Shown piece after piece: positions 44,847 to 53,222 of a stretch of 64,000 bases of DNA. Each line of letters starts with the position of its first letter. Position 1 is the first letter of the stretch. The stretch covers positions 496,001 to 560,000 of the forward strand of contig NZ_AP024323.1 of the NCBI RefSeq assembly GCF_018408855.1, written 5' to 3'. The translations under genes were made by a program, and so were the position numbers. The stretch comes from Caballeronia sp. NK8. GTDB taxonomy: Bacteria > Pseudomonadota > Gammaproteobacteria > Burkholderiales > Burkholderiaceae. Below the pieces are notes generated by a model, which worked only from the letters and a program-made list of their open reading frames with translations, ran no database searches and was not told where the DNA came from.

Positions 44847-46083
44847 GCGGATTCAACCGGTCAACGCAACGCCCAACGTCTCGGCCAATTTCTCCGCTGG
44901 CGTCATAAAACCCAAGGTCTGCCGCGGCCTTTCATTGAGCCGCTTGGCAATTGCGTTCAACTCAGCCTGTGAGTAATGATCCAACGGCTGGCCTTTTGGA
45001 AAGTACTGCCGCAGCAATCCATTGGTATTCTCGTTACTCCCTCTTTGCCACGGCTTTCGCGGTTCGCAGAAGTACACCTGCATATCTGTCGCCATCGTGA
45101 ACTGCGCGTGAGCTGCCATCTCCGTGCCCCGATCCCATGTCAACGAGCGCTTCAATTGCGCAGGAAGCTTGCGCACCTGCTTGATCAGCGCCTGCGTGAC
45201 GCTCTGCGTGTCTTTGCCCGGCACCTTCACCAGCACCAAATAGCGTGAATGCCGCTCCACTAGCGTAGCAACGTGCGTGTCGATTGAACCTGCAACCAAA
45301 TCGCCTTCCCAATGCCCTGGCACAGCGCGATCCTCGGCCTCGGCCGGGCGTTCGCTGATCGGCACCGCATCGATGATCGTGCCGCGATTCTGACCCCGCT
45401 TCGAGGCGCATTTCGGACGACGCACTGCGCGCCTGGTGCGAAGCTCACTGATCAATTCCTTCTTCAGCGCTCCACGCGTCTGGATAAACAGCGTCCGATA
45501 GATCGTTTCGTGCGAAATGTGCATCTCCTTGCGTTGCGGGTATCGCCTCTTGAGCCAGCCCGAGATCTGCGCAGGCGACCATTGTAGGCGCAGCCCTCGC
45601 GCGACCTGCCTACACAAGCGCGCATTGCCCGCCAGCGCGCATTGTTTCGGACGCAACGCGCGCCTCCAAGCCAACTCATCGGCCGCATGCGCGCGATACT
45701 TCTCGCGCCCTCCATTGCGGCTCACTTCACGGCTGATGGTCGATTTGCTTCGCCCCAACTGCGCTGCAATCGACCCATACGACTCATTCTGGCTCAACGC
45801 TCGCGAGATCTCTTCGCGCTCGCATAAGCTCAAAGCACGCGCTGCGCGCTGGCGCGGCGCCGGCGCGATCCCGCCATGTTTGGCGATATGCCGGTGCGTT
45901 GAGCCGACATCCCGCTGTAACGCCCGCGCAATCGCACTGACGCTTTCCCCATTACGCCAAAGCTCCCAGAGCCGCCGCCGCTGCGCTTTGCCCAACCAAG
46001 GCTTTCTCTGTCGAGTCATCGATGCTCCCCACCTGTATCACGATCATTAGATCAGAGGTGTTGCATCGACCGGTTGAATCCGC
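44847..46083 (-). mobile_element. IS30-family insertion sequence
   Basis: The element is 1237 bp with imperfect 24-bp terminal inverted repeats (left 44847-44870, right 46060-46083; 22 of 24 match; outer end GCGGATTCAACCGGTC). It contains one intact transposase gene reading leftward. The size and single long ORF fit IS30. A target-site duplication could not be resolved because the flanks differ. It lies between repeat B' and repeat A', as though inserted into an older palindromic repeat. Confidence 0.85.
44853..46019 (-). CDS. IS30-family transposase
   Basis: This 388-residue protein is intact. An N-terminal HTH (KAQRRRLWELWRNGESVSAI) is followed by a second HTH typical of IS30 (YGSIAAQLGRSKSTISREVS). 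The DDE catalytic core has Asp in PGHWEGDLVAGS, Asp in LTWDRGTEMAAH, and Glu in PWQRGSNENTNGLLRQYFPK. The full length and conserved catalytic residues suggest an active or recently active enzyme. Its stop codon lies inside the left terminal repeat. Confidence 0.95.
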   Translation of the reverse strand: MTRQRKPWLGKAQRRRLWELWRNGESVSAIARALQRDVGSTHRHIAKHGGIAPAPRQRAARALSLCEREEISRALSQNESYGSIAAQLGRSKSTISREVSRNGGREKYRAHAADELAWRRALRPKQCALAGNARLCRQVARGLRLQWSPAQISGWLKRRYPQRKEMHISHETIYRTLFIQTRGALKKELISELRTRRAVRRPKCASKRGQNRGTIIDAVPISERPAEAEDRAVPGHWEGDLVAGSIDTHVATLVERHSRYLVLVKVPGKDTQSVTQALIKQVRKLPAQLKRSLTWDRGTEMAAHAQFTMATDMQVYFCEPRKPWQRGSNENTNGLLRQYFPKGQPLDHYSQAELNAIAKRLNERPRQTLGFMTPAEKLAETLGVALTG

Positions 46084-46087
46084 CCCT

Positions 46088-46188
46088 GCTTTCTTTGCCT
46101 ACTTTCTTTGCAGCAGCAAAGAAAGTAGGTGCCGCCCCGCACAGGGGCAACGCTAATAGACCGACACGAATACGGGATCCGGCAACAA
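46088..46188 (-). repeat. Dispersed repeat A, right (inverted) copy
   Basis: This is the reverse-complement counterpart of 44326-44426, with the same CTTTCTTTGC hairpin and GGATCCCGTATTCGTGTCGG end when read leftward. It ends 11 bp before the motB stop codon. Confidence 0.8.
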
Positions 46189-46198
46189 ACAAAACCCC

Positions 46199-47179
46199 CT
46201 ACTTCACCACAGCAACCGGCACATTAGACCTGGCCGCCACGGCCGCAGGAATAGCACCATCGACAGGCTGCGTCTGATCCACCGTCGTGCGCCCGCCATC
46301 ACGAAAGAACGCCTGCTCGGCCGCCTTATTGAGCACGAGAATACTGATACGCCGATTGGTCGGCTCATCGACGACATCCTTATTGAGCGGCAGCACATCG
46401 GAAAGCCCCCGCACCTGCAGCACCTTGCTTTCCTTCATGCCCCCGGCAACCAGCGCCCGCCGCGCCGCATTCGCGCGCTCACTCGACAGTTCCCAGTTCG
46501 AATACCCGGCCTGATTGCCTGAATAGGGCACAGCATCCGTATGCCCCGCAATCGACACGCGATTGTCGACATCATTCAACGATGCGCCGATGTTGGTCAG
46601 AATCGTCGTCACATAGCCTTCGAGCTTCGAGCTACCCGAAGCGAACATCGGCCGCTTGAGTGAATCGACGATCTCGATGCGCAATCCCTCGCTGGTGATC
46701 GCTATGCGAATCTGATCCTTGAACGCGCGCAATGCCGGCATCTGTTCGATCAAGGCCATCAGCTTCTGCTTGAGCTGCTGCAACTTCTGCAAGTCATCCA
46801 TCGCCACCGCCGCGCGCGCGATCGATTGCGGTACCGGCTGCGTCTGACTCTTGTTGCCTTCCCCCGGACGCGTGCTCGACAAATCCTTGCCGCCGCCCGT
46901 GATGACGCTGGTATGCGCCGACGCACCGCCATCGTTGCCGAACAACGCGGAGAGCGGCGTGTTGAAGTACTGCTCGATGCCTTCCTTGTCGTACTTCGAC
47001 GTCGATCCGAGCAGCCACATCAGCAGAAAGAACGCCATCATCGCGGTGACGAAGTCGGCGTAGGCGATCTTCCATGCGCCGCCGTGATGACCGTGCCCGT
47101 GCGCCTTTTTCTTGCGCTTCACGACGACGGTAGGCGCAAGCACCGACTGCAGCGGATCGCGTGATGGTTTCTCAGCCAT
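46199..47179 (-). CDS. motB: Flagellar stator protein MotB
   Basis: This 326-residue protein has a short basic N-terminus and one membrane helix (residues 32-57: WKIAYADFVTAMMAFFLLMW, with the conserved channel Asp in YADFVTA). The C-terminal OmpA-like peptidoglycan domain has VSIAGHTDAVPYSG and NWELSSERANAARRALVAGG. It anchors the proton-driven stator to the cell wall. It follows motA by 18 bp. Repeat A' lies just beyond its end, and no chemotaxis gene follows, unlike many flagellar loci. Confidence 0.95.
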   Translation of the reverse strand: MAEKPSRDPLQSVLAPTVVVKRKKKAHGHGHHGGAWKIAYADFVTAMMAFFLLMWLLGSTSKYDKEGIEQYFNTPLSALFGNDGGASAHTSVITGGGKDLSSTRPGEGNKSQTQPVPQSIARAAVAMDDLQKLQQLKQKLMALIEQMPALRAFKDQIRIAITSEGLRIEIVDSLKRPMFASGSSKLEGYVTTILTNIGASLNDVDNRVSIAGHTDAVPYSGNQAGYSNWELSSERANAARRALVAGGMKESKVLQVRGLSDVLPLNKDVVDEPTNRRISILVLNKAAEQAFFRDGGRTTVDQTQPVDGAIPAAVAARSNVPVAVVK

Positions 47180-47197
47180 GATGTCTATGTCGTGAAG

Positions 47198-48070
47198 TTA
47201 CGAAGCCGCCTTCGGCATCTTGGTCGCGCGCACCGCGTCGTCGAGTTCCTTGAAGCTCGGACGATCGGCGGTGAAGAGCACCTTGCGGCCGAACTCGACG
47301 GCCACCGTCGGCGCATAGCCGTTCATCGATGCAAGCAGCACGGACTTCACGCACTGGAACGGTTTCGCTTCGGCGACGCCCTTCGCGTTGAGCAGATCGG
47401 CGAGCGGGCCGATAAAGCCATACGCCAGCAAAATGCCGAGGAACGTGCCGACCAGCGCGCCCGCGATCATCTCGCCGAGCACCGCGGGCGCGGCGCCGAC
47501 CGAGCCCATCGTGTGCACCACGCCCATCACCGCCGCGACGATACCGAATGCCGGCAGGCCATCGGCCATCTTCTGGATCGCGTTCGCGGCGACCGAGCTT
47601 TCGGCATGATGCGTTTCCAGCTCTTCATCCATCAGATCCTGCATTTCGAGCGCGTTGACATTGCCCGCCGACATCATGCGCAGATAGTCGACGATGAAAT
47701 CGAGCAGATGGTGATCGGCCATCACGTGCTCGTACTTCTGAAAGAGCGGGCTGGATTCGGGCGCGTCGACATCGGCTTCGAGCGCCATCATTCCTTCCTT
47801 GCGCGCCTTCTGCAGCAGTTCATAGAGCAGCGCGATCAACGCGACATACTTTTCCTTCGTATAGCCGCCGCCCTTGAAGGCCTTCGGGACCGATTGCAGC
47901 GTTTTCTTCAGCGTCGCGGTCGGGTTCGATACGACGAACGCGCCGATCGCCGCGCCGAAAATACACAGCAGCTCGAACGGCTGCACGAGCGCGGCAAGGT
48001 GGCCGCCGACGCCGATGAAGCTTCCGATCACCGAGCCGATGACCAGGACCCATCCGATGATGACAAACAT
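47198..48070 (-). CDS. motA: Flagellar stator protein MotA
   Basis: This 290-residue protein has four membrane helices: the first MFVIIGWVLVIGSVIGSFIG, the third and fourth around GLPAFGIVAAVMGVVHTMGS and MIAGALVGTFLGILLAYGFI. Its large cytosolic loop carries charged residues for contact with FliG. With MotB it forms the proton channel of the motor. The start at 48070 is chosen because GGAG precedes it and the family begins with this helix; a longer frame to 48220 is rejected. No flhDC genes lie upstream. Confidence 0.95.
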   Translation of the reverse strand: MFVIIGWVLVIGSVIGSFIGVGGHLAALVQPFELLCIFGAAIGAFVVSNPTATLKKTLQSVPKAFKGGGYTKEKYVALIALLYELLQKARKEGMMALEADVDAPESSPLFQKYEHVMADHHLLDFIVDYLRMMSAGNVNALEMQDLMDEELETHHAESSVAANAIQKMADGLPAFGIVAAVMGVVHTMGSVGAAPAVLGEMIAGALVGTFLGILLAYGFIGPLADLLNAKGVAEAKPFQCVKSVLLASMNGYAPTVAVEFGRKVLFTADRPSFKELDDAVRATKMPKAAS

Positions 48071-48212
48071 GATTTCTCCGCCAATGTCCGGGGCGTCGCG
48101 GGCCGTGCGTGCTCGGGATTGAGGCGCGCACGGCTCGCGACGCATTGTTCGCTTGTTGTGTGGCTTATCGGCTTTTAATGCCCGGACATTAGGGTGACGC
48201 GCGCAACTTTTT

Positions 48213-48232
48213 CTGCGCAAATGTTTGCGCAG
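48213..48232. promoter_or_regulatory. Palindrome between motA and the XRE regulator
   Basis: CTGCGCAA-ATGT-TTGCGCAG is a perfect inverted repeat with 8-bp arms in the divergent promoter region, about 88 bp upstream of the XRE start. A further partial TGCGCAA-like half lies nearby. It is a candidate operator for that regulator. Confidence 0.4.
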
Positions 48233-48319
48233 TAAATCTTACGGTCGTTCGTCGGGGCGAAACGTGGTTACGTCGCAGGTAATGGATTGCGCGCTCGTGC
48301 TTCGTCTAACATCGCTGGC

Positions 48320-49138
48320 ATGAACTCGACCCTCGCGCATACCATCGCTCAAACCACCGTCGGCACGCTTCTGCGCGACTGGCGCCAGCGCAGACGCATG
48401 AGCCAGCTTGATCTCGCGGGCGTGGCGGATGTCTCCACCCGCCATCTGAGCTTCGTCGAATCGGGCCGCTCGCTGCCGAGCCGCGAGATGCTGATGCGCC
48501 TCGCCGAGCAGCTCGATGTGCCGCTGCGCGAGCGCAATACGCTGCTCGTCGCGGCGGGTTATGCGCCGCTGTATCGCGAGCGTGGGCTTGCTGATCCGCA
48601 ACTCGCGGCGGCGCGCCGCGCGGTCGATCTGGTGTTGAAGGGCCACGAGCCGTATCCCGCGCTCGCGGTCGATCGTCACTGGACGATGGTCGCGGCCAAC
48701 GCGGCTTTCGCGCCGCTCGTCGCATCGGCGGATGCGGAACTGCTCGCGCCGCCGGTGAACGTGCTGCGCCTGTCGATGCATCCGCGAGGGCTCGCGACCG
48801 CCATCGACAACTGGCACGAGTGGCGCGCGCATCTGCTCGCGCGGCTGCGTCGGCAGATCGAGGTGTCGGGCGATGCAACGCTCGTCGCGCTGCTCGCGGA
48901 ACTCGACGCGTATCCCGCGCCTGCGCACGCCGGGCACGCGTCGCGCGGGGAAACCGATCCGGTCGTCGTGCCTCTGCGCATGCGGACGCAACACGGCGTG
49001 CTGTCGTTCTTCAGCACGACGACGGTTTTCGGCACACCGGTCGATATCACGTTGTCCGAACTCGCGATCGAAGCATTTTTTCCCGCCGACGACGCCACCG
49101 CCGCCATCCTTCGCGAACTCGAGGATCCGAGACGTTGA
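48320..49138 (+). CDS. XRE-family regulator with MmyB-like ligand domain
   Basis: This 272-residue protein has an N-terminal HTH (about residues 15-75: LLRDWRQRRRMSQLDLAGVA, then DVSTRHLSFVESGRSLPSRE). A C-terminal MmyB-type domain follows (HWTMVAANAAFAPLVASADA, NVLRLSMHPRGLA, FFSTTTVFGTPVDITLSELA), thought to bind a small, perhaps fatty-acid-like, ligand. Such regulators commonly repress an adjacent dehydrogenase gene, but none is found here. The start is set at 48320; an upstream TTG frame is unlikely. A terminator follows at 49200. Confidence 0.87.
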   Translation: MNSTLAHTIAQTTVGTLLRDWRQRRRMSQLDLAGVADVSTRHLSFVESGRSLPSREMLMRLAEQLDVPLRERNTLLVAAGYAPLYRERGLADPQLAAARRAVDLVLKGHEPYPALAVDRHWTMVAANAAFAPLVASADAELLAPPVNVLRLSMHPRGLATAIDNWHEWRAHLLARLRRQIEVSGDATLVALLAELDAYPAPAHAGHASRGETDPVVVPLRMRTQHGVLSFFSTTTVFGTPVDITLSELAIEAFFPADDATAAILRELEDPRR

Positions 49139-49199
49139 GCTTGCGTCGCTGCCCACATGCTTACAGAATTGAACCTGGCGCACGCGCGTGAATCAATCA

Positions 49200-49245
49200 G
49201 ACAGCGGGCCGCGAGCGTAAGCGTGCGCGGCCCGTGTCAGCTTTT
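49200..49245 (+). terminator. Intrinsic terminator after the XRE regulator
   Basis: A 9-bp perfect stem (CGGGCCGCG/CGCGGCCCG) is extended by GACA/TGTC past a bulge and followed by AGCTTTTG. Confidence 0.65.
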
Positions 49246-49269
49246 GTCCAACCAACGCGGAAGACAGCG

Positions 49270-49542
49270 ATGATTCAAACATTCGAGCAAGTGATAGGCG
49301 GGCAAAAGATGCAGTTCTGCGCGAGCATCGCGGAAGGCGGCGGTCCGGCGCGGGTCATCATCAGCCGCGCGGATTCGGCGGAGTCGCTGGTGATCGTCGA
49401 GGCCGACGGCATCATTGCCGCGATCAAGGCGGAAGTGGAAGCGCCCAGTACGCTCGTCGCCGACGCAGTGCGCAAGGCGCAGCAGGAAGCGCTGATCGAG
49501 CGCGCGCTGGAAACCGGTACGGTGCAGACGACGAGCCTGTAG
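49270..49542 (+). CDS. Hypothetical protein
   Basis: This 90-residue protein is not recognised. It begins MIQTFEQVIGGQKMQFCASI, has a two- or three-strand middle (ARVIISRADSAESLVIVEAD) and an amphipathic helical end (LVADAVRKAQQEALIERALE). There is no signal or membrane segment. GGAAGACA precedes the ATG. It is flanked by terminators on both sides and so is probably expressed alone. Confidence 0.65.
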   Translation: MIQTFEQVIGGQKMQFCASIAEGGGPARVIISRADSAESLVIVEADGIIAAIKAEVEAPSTLVADAVRKAQQEALIERALETGTVQTTSL

Positions 49543-49571
49543 ACGGACGCTGCGGCGGACTTACCACGAAA

Positions 49572-49606
49572 AATGCCCGCGCGGCCAGGACGGTCGCGCG
49601 GGCATT
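49572..49606 (+). terminator. Intrinsic terminator
   Basis: A perfect 12-bp stem (AATGCCCGCGCG/CGCGCGGGCATT) with an 11-nt loop is followed by GCTTTG. It lies between the hypothetical gene and the convergent small acidic gene and may serve both. Confidence 0.7.
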
Positions 49607-49628
49607 GCTTTGTGCGTCGCGCGATGAC

Positions 49629-49796
49629 TTACATGCGTGGCTCGCCATTCTTCGGATCGGCGGGCACCATCGGCGTCGCGGAATCCGGGCCGTCGGGCAT
49701 GTCCGGGTCGTCGGGGTTGGGCGCGGCGTCCGGGTCAAGCAGCTTGTCCGGGTCCGGTTCGAGCGGCTCCTCGGGGGAGCGGGGCATCGTCGACAT
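49629..49796 (-). CDS. Small Pro/Asp-rich acidic protein
   Basis: This 55-residue protein is made largely of Pro, Asp and Glu (MSTMPRSPEEPLEPDPDKLL, then DAAPNPDDPDMPDGPDSA). It is probably disordered. GAGGAG lies just before the ATG at 49796, which decides this start over an upstream one. I know of no function. Confidence 0.62.
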   Translation of the reverse strand: MSTMPRSPEEPLEPDPDKLLDPDAAPNPDDPDMPDGPDSATPMVPADPKNGEPRM

Positions 49797-49867
49797 GGTG
49801 TTCTCCTCAACGGTTCGATGGGCAGGGCGCTTCGCCTGAGACTCGCAACGGCCGTTCCCGCTGCCGT

Positions 49868-51331
49868 TCAACCTTCATTCGGCTTTGTCCGGCATCGCGC
49901 CGCGTCCGGACTTGCGCCTGGTGGATTGCTCACCTGACGCGCGATCAGTGCCGCGCACAGCAACAGCGCGACCGATACGCCCGCCGACCAGCGCACCGCG
50001 TCGACGATGTGATCCGCGCTTGCCGCGCCGTCGCCGTGAGCCGCGAGCGCGCCGAACGCGGCGACGCCGATCGCGCCCGCCGCCTGCCGCGCGGTGTTGA
50101 GCACCGCCGAGGCCGTGCCCGCGCGCTGCGGATCGACGGTGCCGAGCAACGCGGTCGTCATCGCCGGGACCGCGAGGCCCATGCCCGATGGAATCAGCAG
50201 GAACGGCACGAGCAGCGCGGCGGTGGGCGTGCTCGCATCGACGAAGGCGAGCGCGGCGAAACCGGCGGCGTCGAGCAGCGCGCCGAAAATCATCGGGGCA
50301 CGCGAGCCGAAGCGCGCGACGACGGGACCGCTTGCCAGATTCGAGATCAGGAAGCCGCCCGTGAGCGGCAGAAACGCGAGGCCGGTTTGCAGGGGCGTGT
50401 GCCCGAGCACGCGCTGCAAATACAGGCTCAGAACGAAGACCATTCCATAGTAGGTGAGATTCACGCCGATACCGAAGACGACCGCCGCGCTGAACGTGCG
50501 CTCGGAGAAGAGGGTGAGCGGCAGCATCGGCGCGCGGCTTCTGCGCTCGATCGCGATGAATGCGCCGCCCGCCGCCAGCGCCAGAGCGAGGCCGCCGAAG
50601 ACGAGTGGATGCGTCGGTCCGAGCGGACGCAGTTCGATCACCGCACCGACCAGGGCCGCCAGCGCGACGATCGCGAGCGCCTGGCCGGGCAGGTCGATGC
50701 CGCGCGACGGCGGCGCCCGGTTCGCGCGCGGCTTGCCGACCCACACGAGCGTCGCGACGATGCCCGCCGCGCAGATCGGCAGATTCACCCAGAAGATGCT
50801 GCGCCAGCCGAACGCCGCGATCAGCACGCCGCCGACGATCGGCCCCGCCGCGATCGATACCGCGCCCGCCGCCGTCCACAGGCCGACCGCACGCGCGCGC
50901 AGGCGCCGGTCGTGGCCGCATGCGGCGTTCAGGAGCGCGAGCGAGTTCGGCAGCATCGCGGCGGCGCCGACGCCTTGCAGGGCGCGCGCGGCGATCAGTT
51001 GCGGCGCATCGCGCGAAAACGCGCAGGCCAGCGACGCCAGCGCGAACAGCGCGAGGCCGCCGAGAAACATGCGGCGCGCGCCGAAGCGGTCGCCGAGCGA
51101 GCCCGCCGACAGCATCAGCGCCGCGAAGGCGAGCGCGTAGCTGTCGATGGTCCATTGCAGGCTCGCGACGCTCGCGCGCAGATCATGGCCGATGCTCGCG
51201 AGCGCGACATTGACGATCGAGACATCGAGTTGAGAGACGACGAAACCGACGCTGGTCGCCGTCACGACGAGCATCTGCCGCACGGACAGACGCGTTTCGG
51301 ATGAGGAAAGGTTTGAGTTCATGCCGTTCAT
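49868..51331 (-). CDS. MFS drug transporter, DHA2 (EmrB/QacA) type
   Basis: This 487-residue inner-membrane protein has about 14 hydrophobic helices. It carries DHA2 motifs: VGFVVSQLDVSIVNVALASI in helix 1, SAGSLGDRFGARRMFLGGLA in the loop after helix 2, and AARALQGVGAAAMLPNSLAL in helix 4. It should export drugs or metabolites by proton antiport. There is no EmrA-like adaptor or regulator beside it. A second Met at 51322 is an alternative start. Confidence 0.9.
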   Translation of the reverse strand: MNGMNSNLSSSETRLSVRQMLVVTATSVGFVVSQLDVSIVNVALASIGHDLRASVASLQWTIDSYALAFAALMLSAGSLGDRFGARRMFLGGLALFALASLACAFSRDAPQLIAARALQGVGAAAMLPNSLALLNAACGHDRRLRARAVGLWTAAGAVSIAAGPIVGGVLIAAFGWRSIFWVNLPICAAGIVATLVWVGKPRANRAPPSRGIDLPGQALAIVALAALVGAVIELRPLGPTHPLVFGGLALALAAGGAFIAIERRSRAPMLPLTLFSERTFSAAVVFGIGVNLTYYGMVFVLSLYLQRVLGHTPLQTGLAFLPLTGGFLISNLASGPVVARFGSRAPMIFGALLDAAGFAALAFVDASTPTAALLVPFLLIPSGMGLAVPAMTTALLGTVDPQRAGTASAVLNTARQAAGAIGVAAFGALAAHGDGAASADHIVDAVRWSAGVSVALLLCAALIARQVSNPPGASPDAARCRTKPNEG

Positions 51332-51434
51332 CGTAGGCGCGTCGTGCGCTCGATGTTTCGGCGTGGACTGAAACGTGAAAGCAGAATGAAAACGGCGCGC
51401 CGGTGAGGCGACGCGCCGTCATCGAACAAGAAAA

Positions 51435-52727
51435 TCAGCGATTTTCCCTGATGAACAGCGTCGTCAGCGCGCCGATCGCGCACAGCGCCCCGACGTAGAT
51501 CGCGGGCGCCATCGGGCTCGATTTCATCATCAGCGAGACGACGATCGGCGTGAGTCCGCCGAACACCGCATACGCGACGTTGTACGAGAACGAGATGCCC
51601 GAGAAGCGCACGGCAGGCGGGAAGGCTTTCACCATCACGAAGGGAATCGCGCCGATCACGCCGACGAAAAAGCCCGCCAGCGCGTACCACGGCAGCAGCA
51701 CGGAGGCATCGAGCGAGACTTGCTGGAACATCAGCCAGTACGACACGGCGAGCGCCACGCCGCCGATGAAAATCGTCTTGCCCGCGCCGATCCGGCCCGC
51801 GATCGCGCCCGACAGCACGCAGCCGATCGTGAGGCACAGCGTCGCCGCGCAGTTCGCGACCAGCACCGTCGCCGGCGCGATGTGGAACTGCTTCTGCAGG
51901 AGCGTCGGCGTCATCAGGATCACGACGACGATCGCCGCCGAGAGCATCCAGGTGAGCAGCATCGAAATGATGACCGCGCGGCGGTGGTCGCGCAGCACCG
52001 CCTTGAGCGGAATCTCCGCCGCCAGCGACTTGCGCTTCTGCAGTTCGGCGAAGACCGGCGTTTCGTGCAGCCAGCGGCGCAGATAGACCGAGCACAGCCC
52101 GAACAGGCCGCCGAGCAGGAACGGCAGGCGCCACGCGAAATCGGCGACTTCGGCCGGCGCGAACGTCTTGTTGATCGCGGTCGCGATCAGCGAGCCGAGC
52201 AGAATGCCCGCCGTCAGGCCGGCCGTCAGCGTGCCGCACGCATAGCCGACATGACGCCCCGGCACGTGCTCCGACACGAACACCCACGCGCCCGGCACTT
52301 CGCCGCCGACCGCCGCGCCTTGCATCACGCGGAACAGCAGCAGCAACACGGGCGCCATCAGGCCGATCGACGCGTAGGTGGGCAAGAGGCCCATCAGGAG
52401 CGTCGGCACGGACATCAGCAGCACGGAAAGCGTGAACATGCGCTTGCGGCCGAGCAGGTCGCCGAAGTGCGCCATGATGATCCCGCCGAGCGGACGCGCG
52501 AGGTAGCCCGCCGCAAAGATGCCGAAAGTCTGCAATTGACGGAGCCAGTCAGGAATCGAAGGCGGAAAGAACAATTGGCCGATGACCGGCGCGAAGAACA
52601 CAAAAATGATGAAGTCGTAGAACTCGAGCGCGCCGCCGAGCGCGGCGAGCGTGAGCGTCTTGTAATCGCCGCGCGTGAGCGCACGGCCGGCCGCGCGCGG
52701 GGCGTCGGACAGAGGTGTTGCCTGCAT
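51435..52727 (-). CDS. MFS transporter, metabolite:H+ symporter (MHS/ProP-like) type
   Basis: This 430-residue transporter has 12 helices and MHS features: LAALGGALEFYDFIIFVFFA in helix 1, ARPLGGIIMAHFGDLLGRKR before the loop motif, and RVMQGAAVGGEVPGAWVFVS in helix 4. Members import carboxylates or compatible solutes. The start at 52727 is the family-like beginning; the frame continues 116 codons further upstream to 53075 but that part is arginine-rich and not credible. No catabolic genes are adjacent, so the substrate is unknown. Confidence 0.88.
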   Translation of the reverse strand: MQATPLSDAPRAAGRALTRGDYKTLTLAALGGALEFYDFIIFVFFAPVIGQLFFPPSIPDWLRQLQTFGIFAAGYLARPLGGIIMAHFGDLLGRKRMFTLSVLLMSVPTLLMGLLPTYASIGLMAPVLLLLFRVMQGAAVGGEVPGAWVFVSEHVPGRHVGYACGTLTAGLTAGILLGSLIATAINKTFAPAEVADFAWRLPFLLGGLFGLCSVYLRRWLHETPVFAELQKRKSLAAEIPLKAVLRDHRRAVIISMLLTWMLSAAIVVVILMTPTLLQKQFHIAPATVLVANCAATLCLTIGCVLSGAIAGRIGAGKTIFIGGVALAVSYWLMFQQVSLDASVLLPWYALAGFFVGVIGAIPFVMVKAFPPAVRFSGISFSYNVAYAVFGGLTPIVVSLMMKSSPMAPAIYVGALCAIGALTTLFIRENR

Positions 52728-53222
52728 CGAAAAGAGAACCCGTGAGTGGAGAAACCACGCGTGACGCGCGGTAGAACGAGGCTTCGCCCTGCGGGAGCGA
52801 CAGACGCGCCGGGTGGACGCGAATCGAAGGTCGCGGCGGGCGCGGATTGGAGCGCCGCCGCCCGTCGTCCGCGCTGCGGGATGCGACGGACAGTCGCGGC
52901 GCAGCTTGCTACGCGACGTCTCGGTAAAACGGCGGAAGCGGGAACTTTTGAGCCAGACGCGGCATGTTACAGGACGAAAGTCGGCGCAAAAGAGAAAAGC
53001 CGTTCTATTTTTGAGATGGTTGCGCGCATGAGACGCGGCCGTGTCGGCGGGGTGCGTCGTCACATGCGTTGACAATTCGGATGAGTCCGATGGGAAAGGG
53101 TCGCCTGGCTGCCCAGAATTCGCAGCTTGAATATCCCCGTCTCATCCCGCGACGAGACGCCCGGCGGGCGCCGGAATTACGGCATCCGCCCTATGTCCCT
53201 TGGACTCATCAGGTAAGACACC
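52728..53222. other. Intergenic region without a credible gene
   Basis: These ~495 bp separate the leftward MHS transporter from the rightward response regulator. Open frames here are arginine-rich shadows. A short AT-rich patch near 52985-53015 could hold promoter elements. No repeat or RNA gene is apparent. Confidence 0.5.

Noticed and set aside
49637..51304. 555-codon + strand frame antisense to the DHA2 transporter
   Set aside because: Arg-rich shadow of a gene with well-conserved MFS motifs.
52746..53072. 108-codon + strand frame before the response regulator
   Set aside because: Arg-rich, with no ribosome site or motif; overlaps the untranslated upstream part of the MHS transporter frame.
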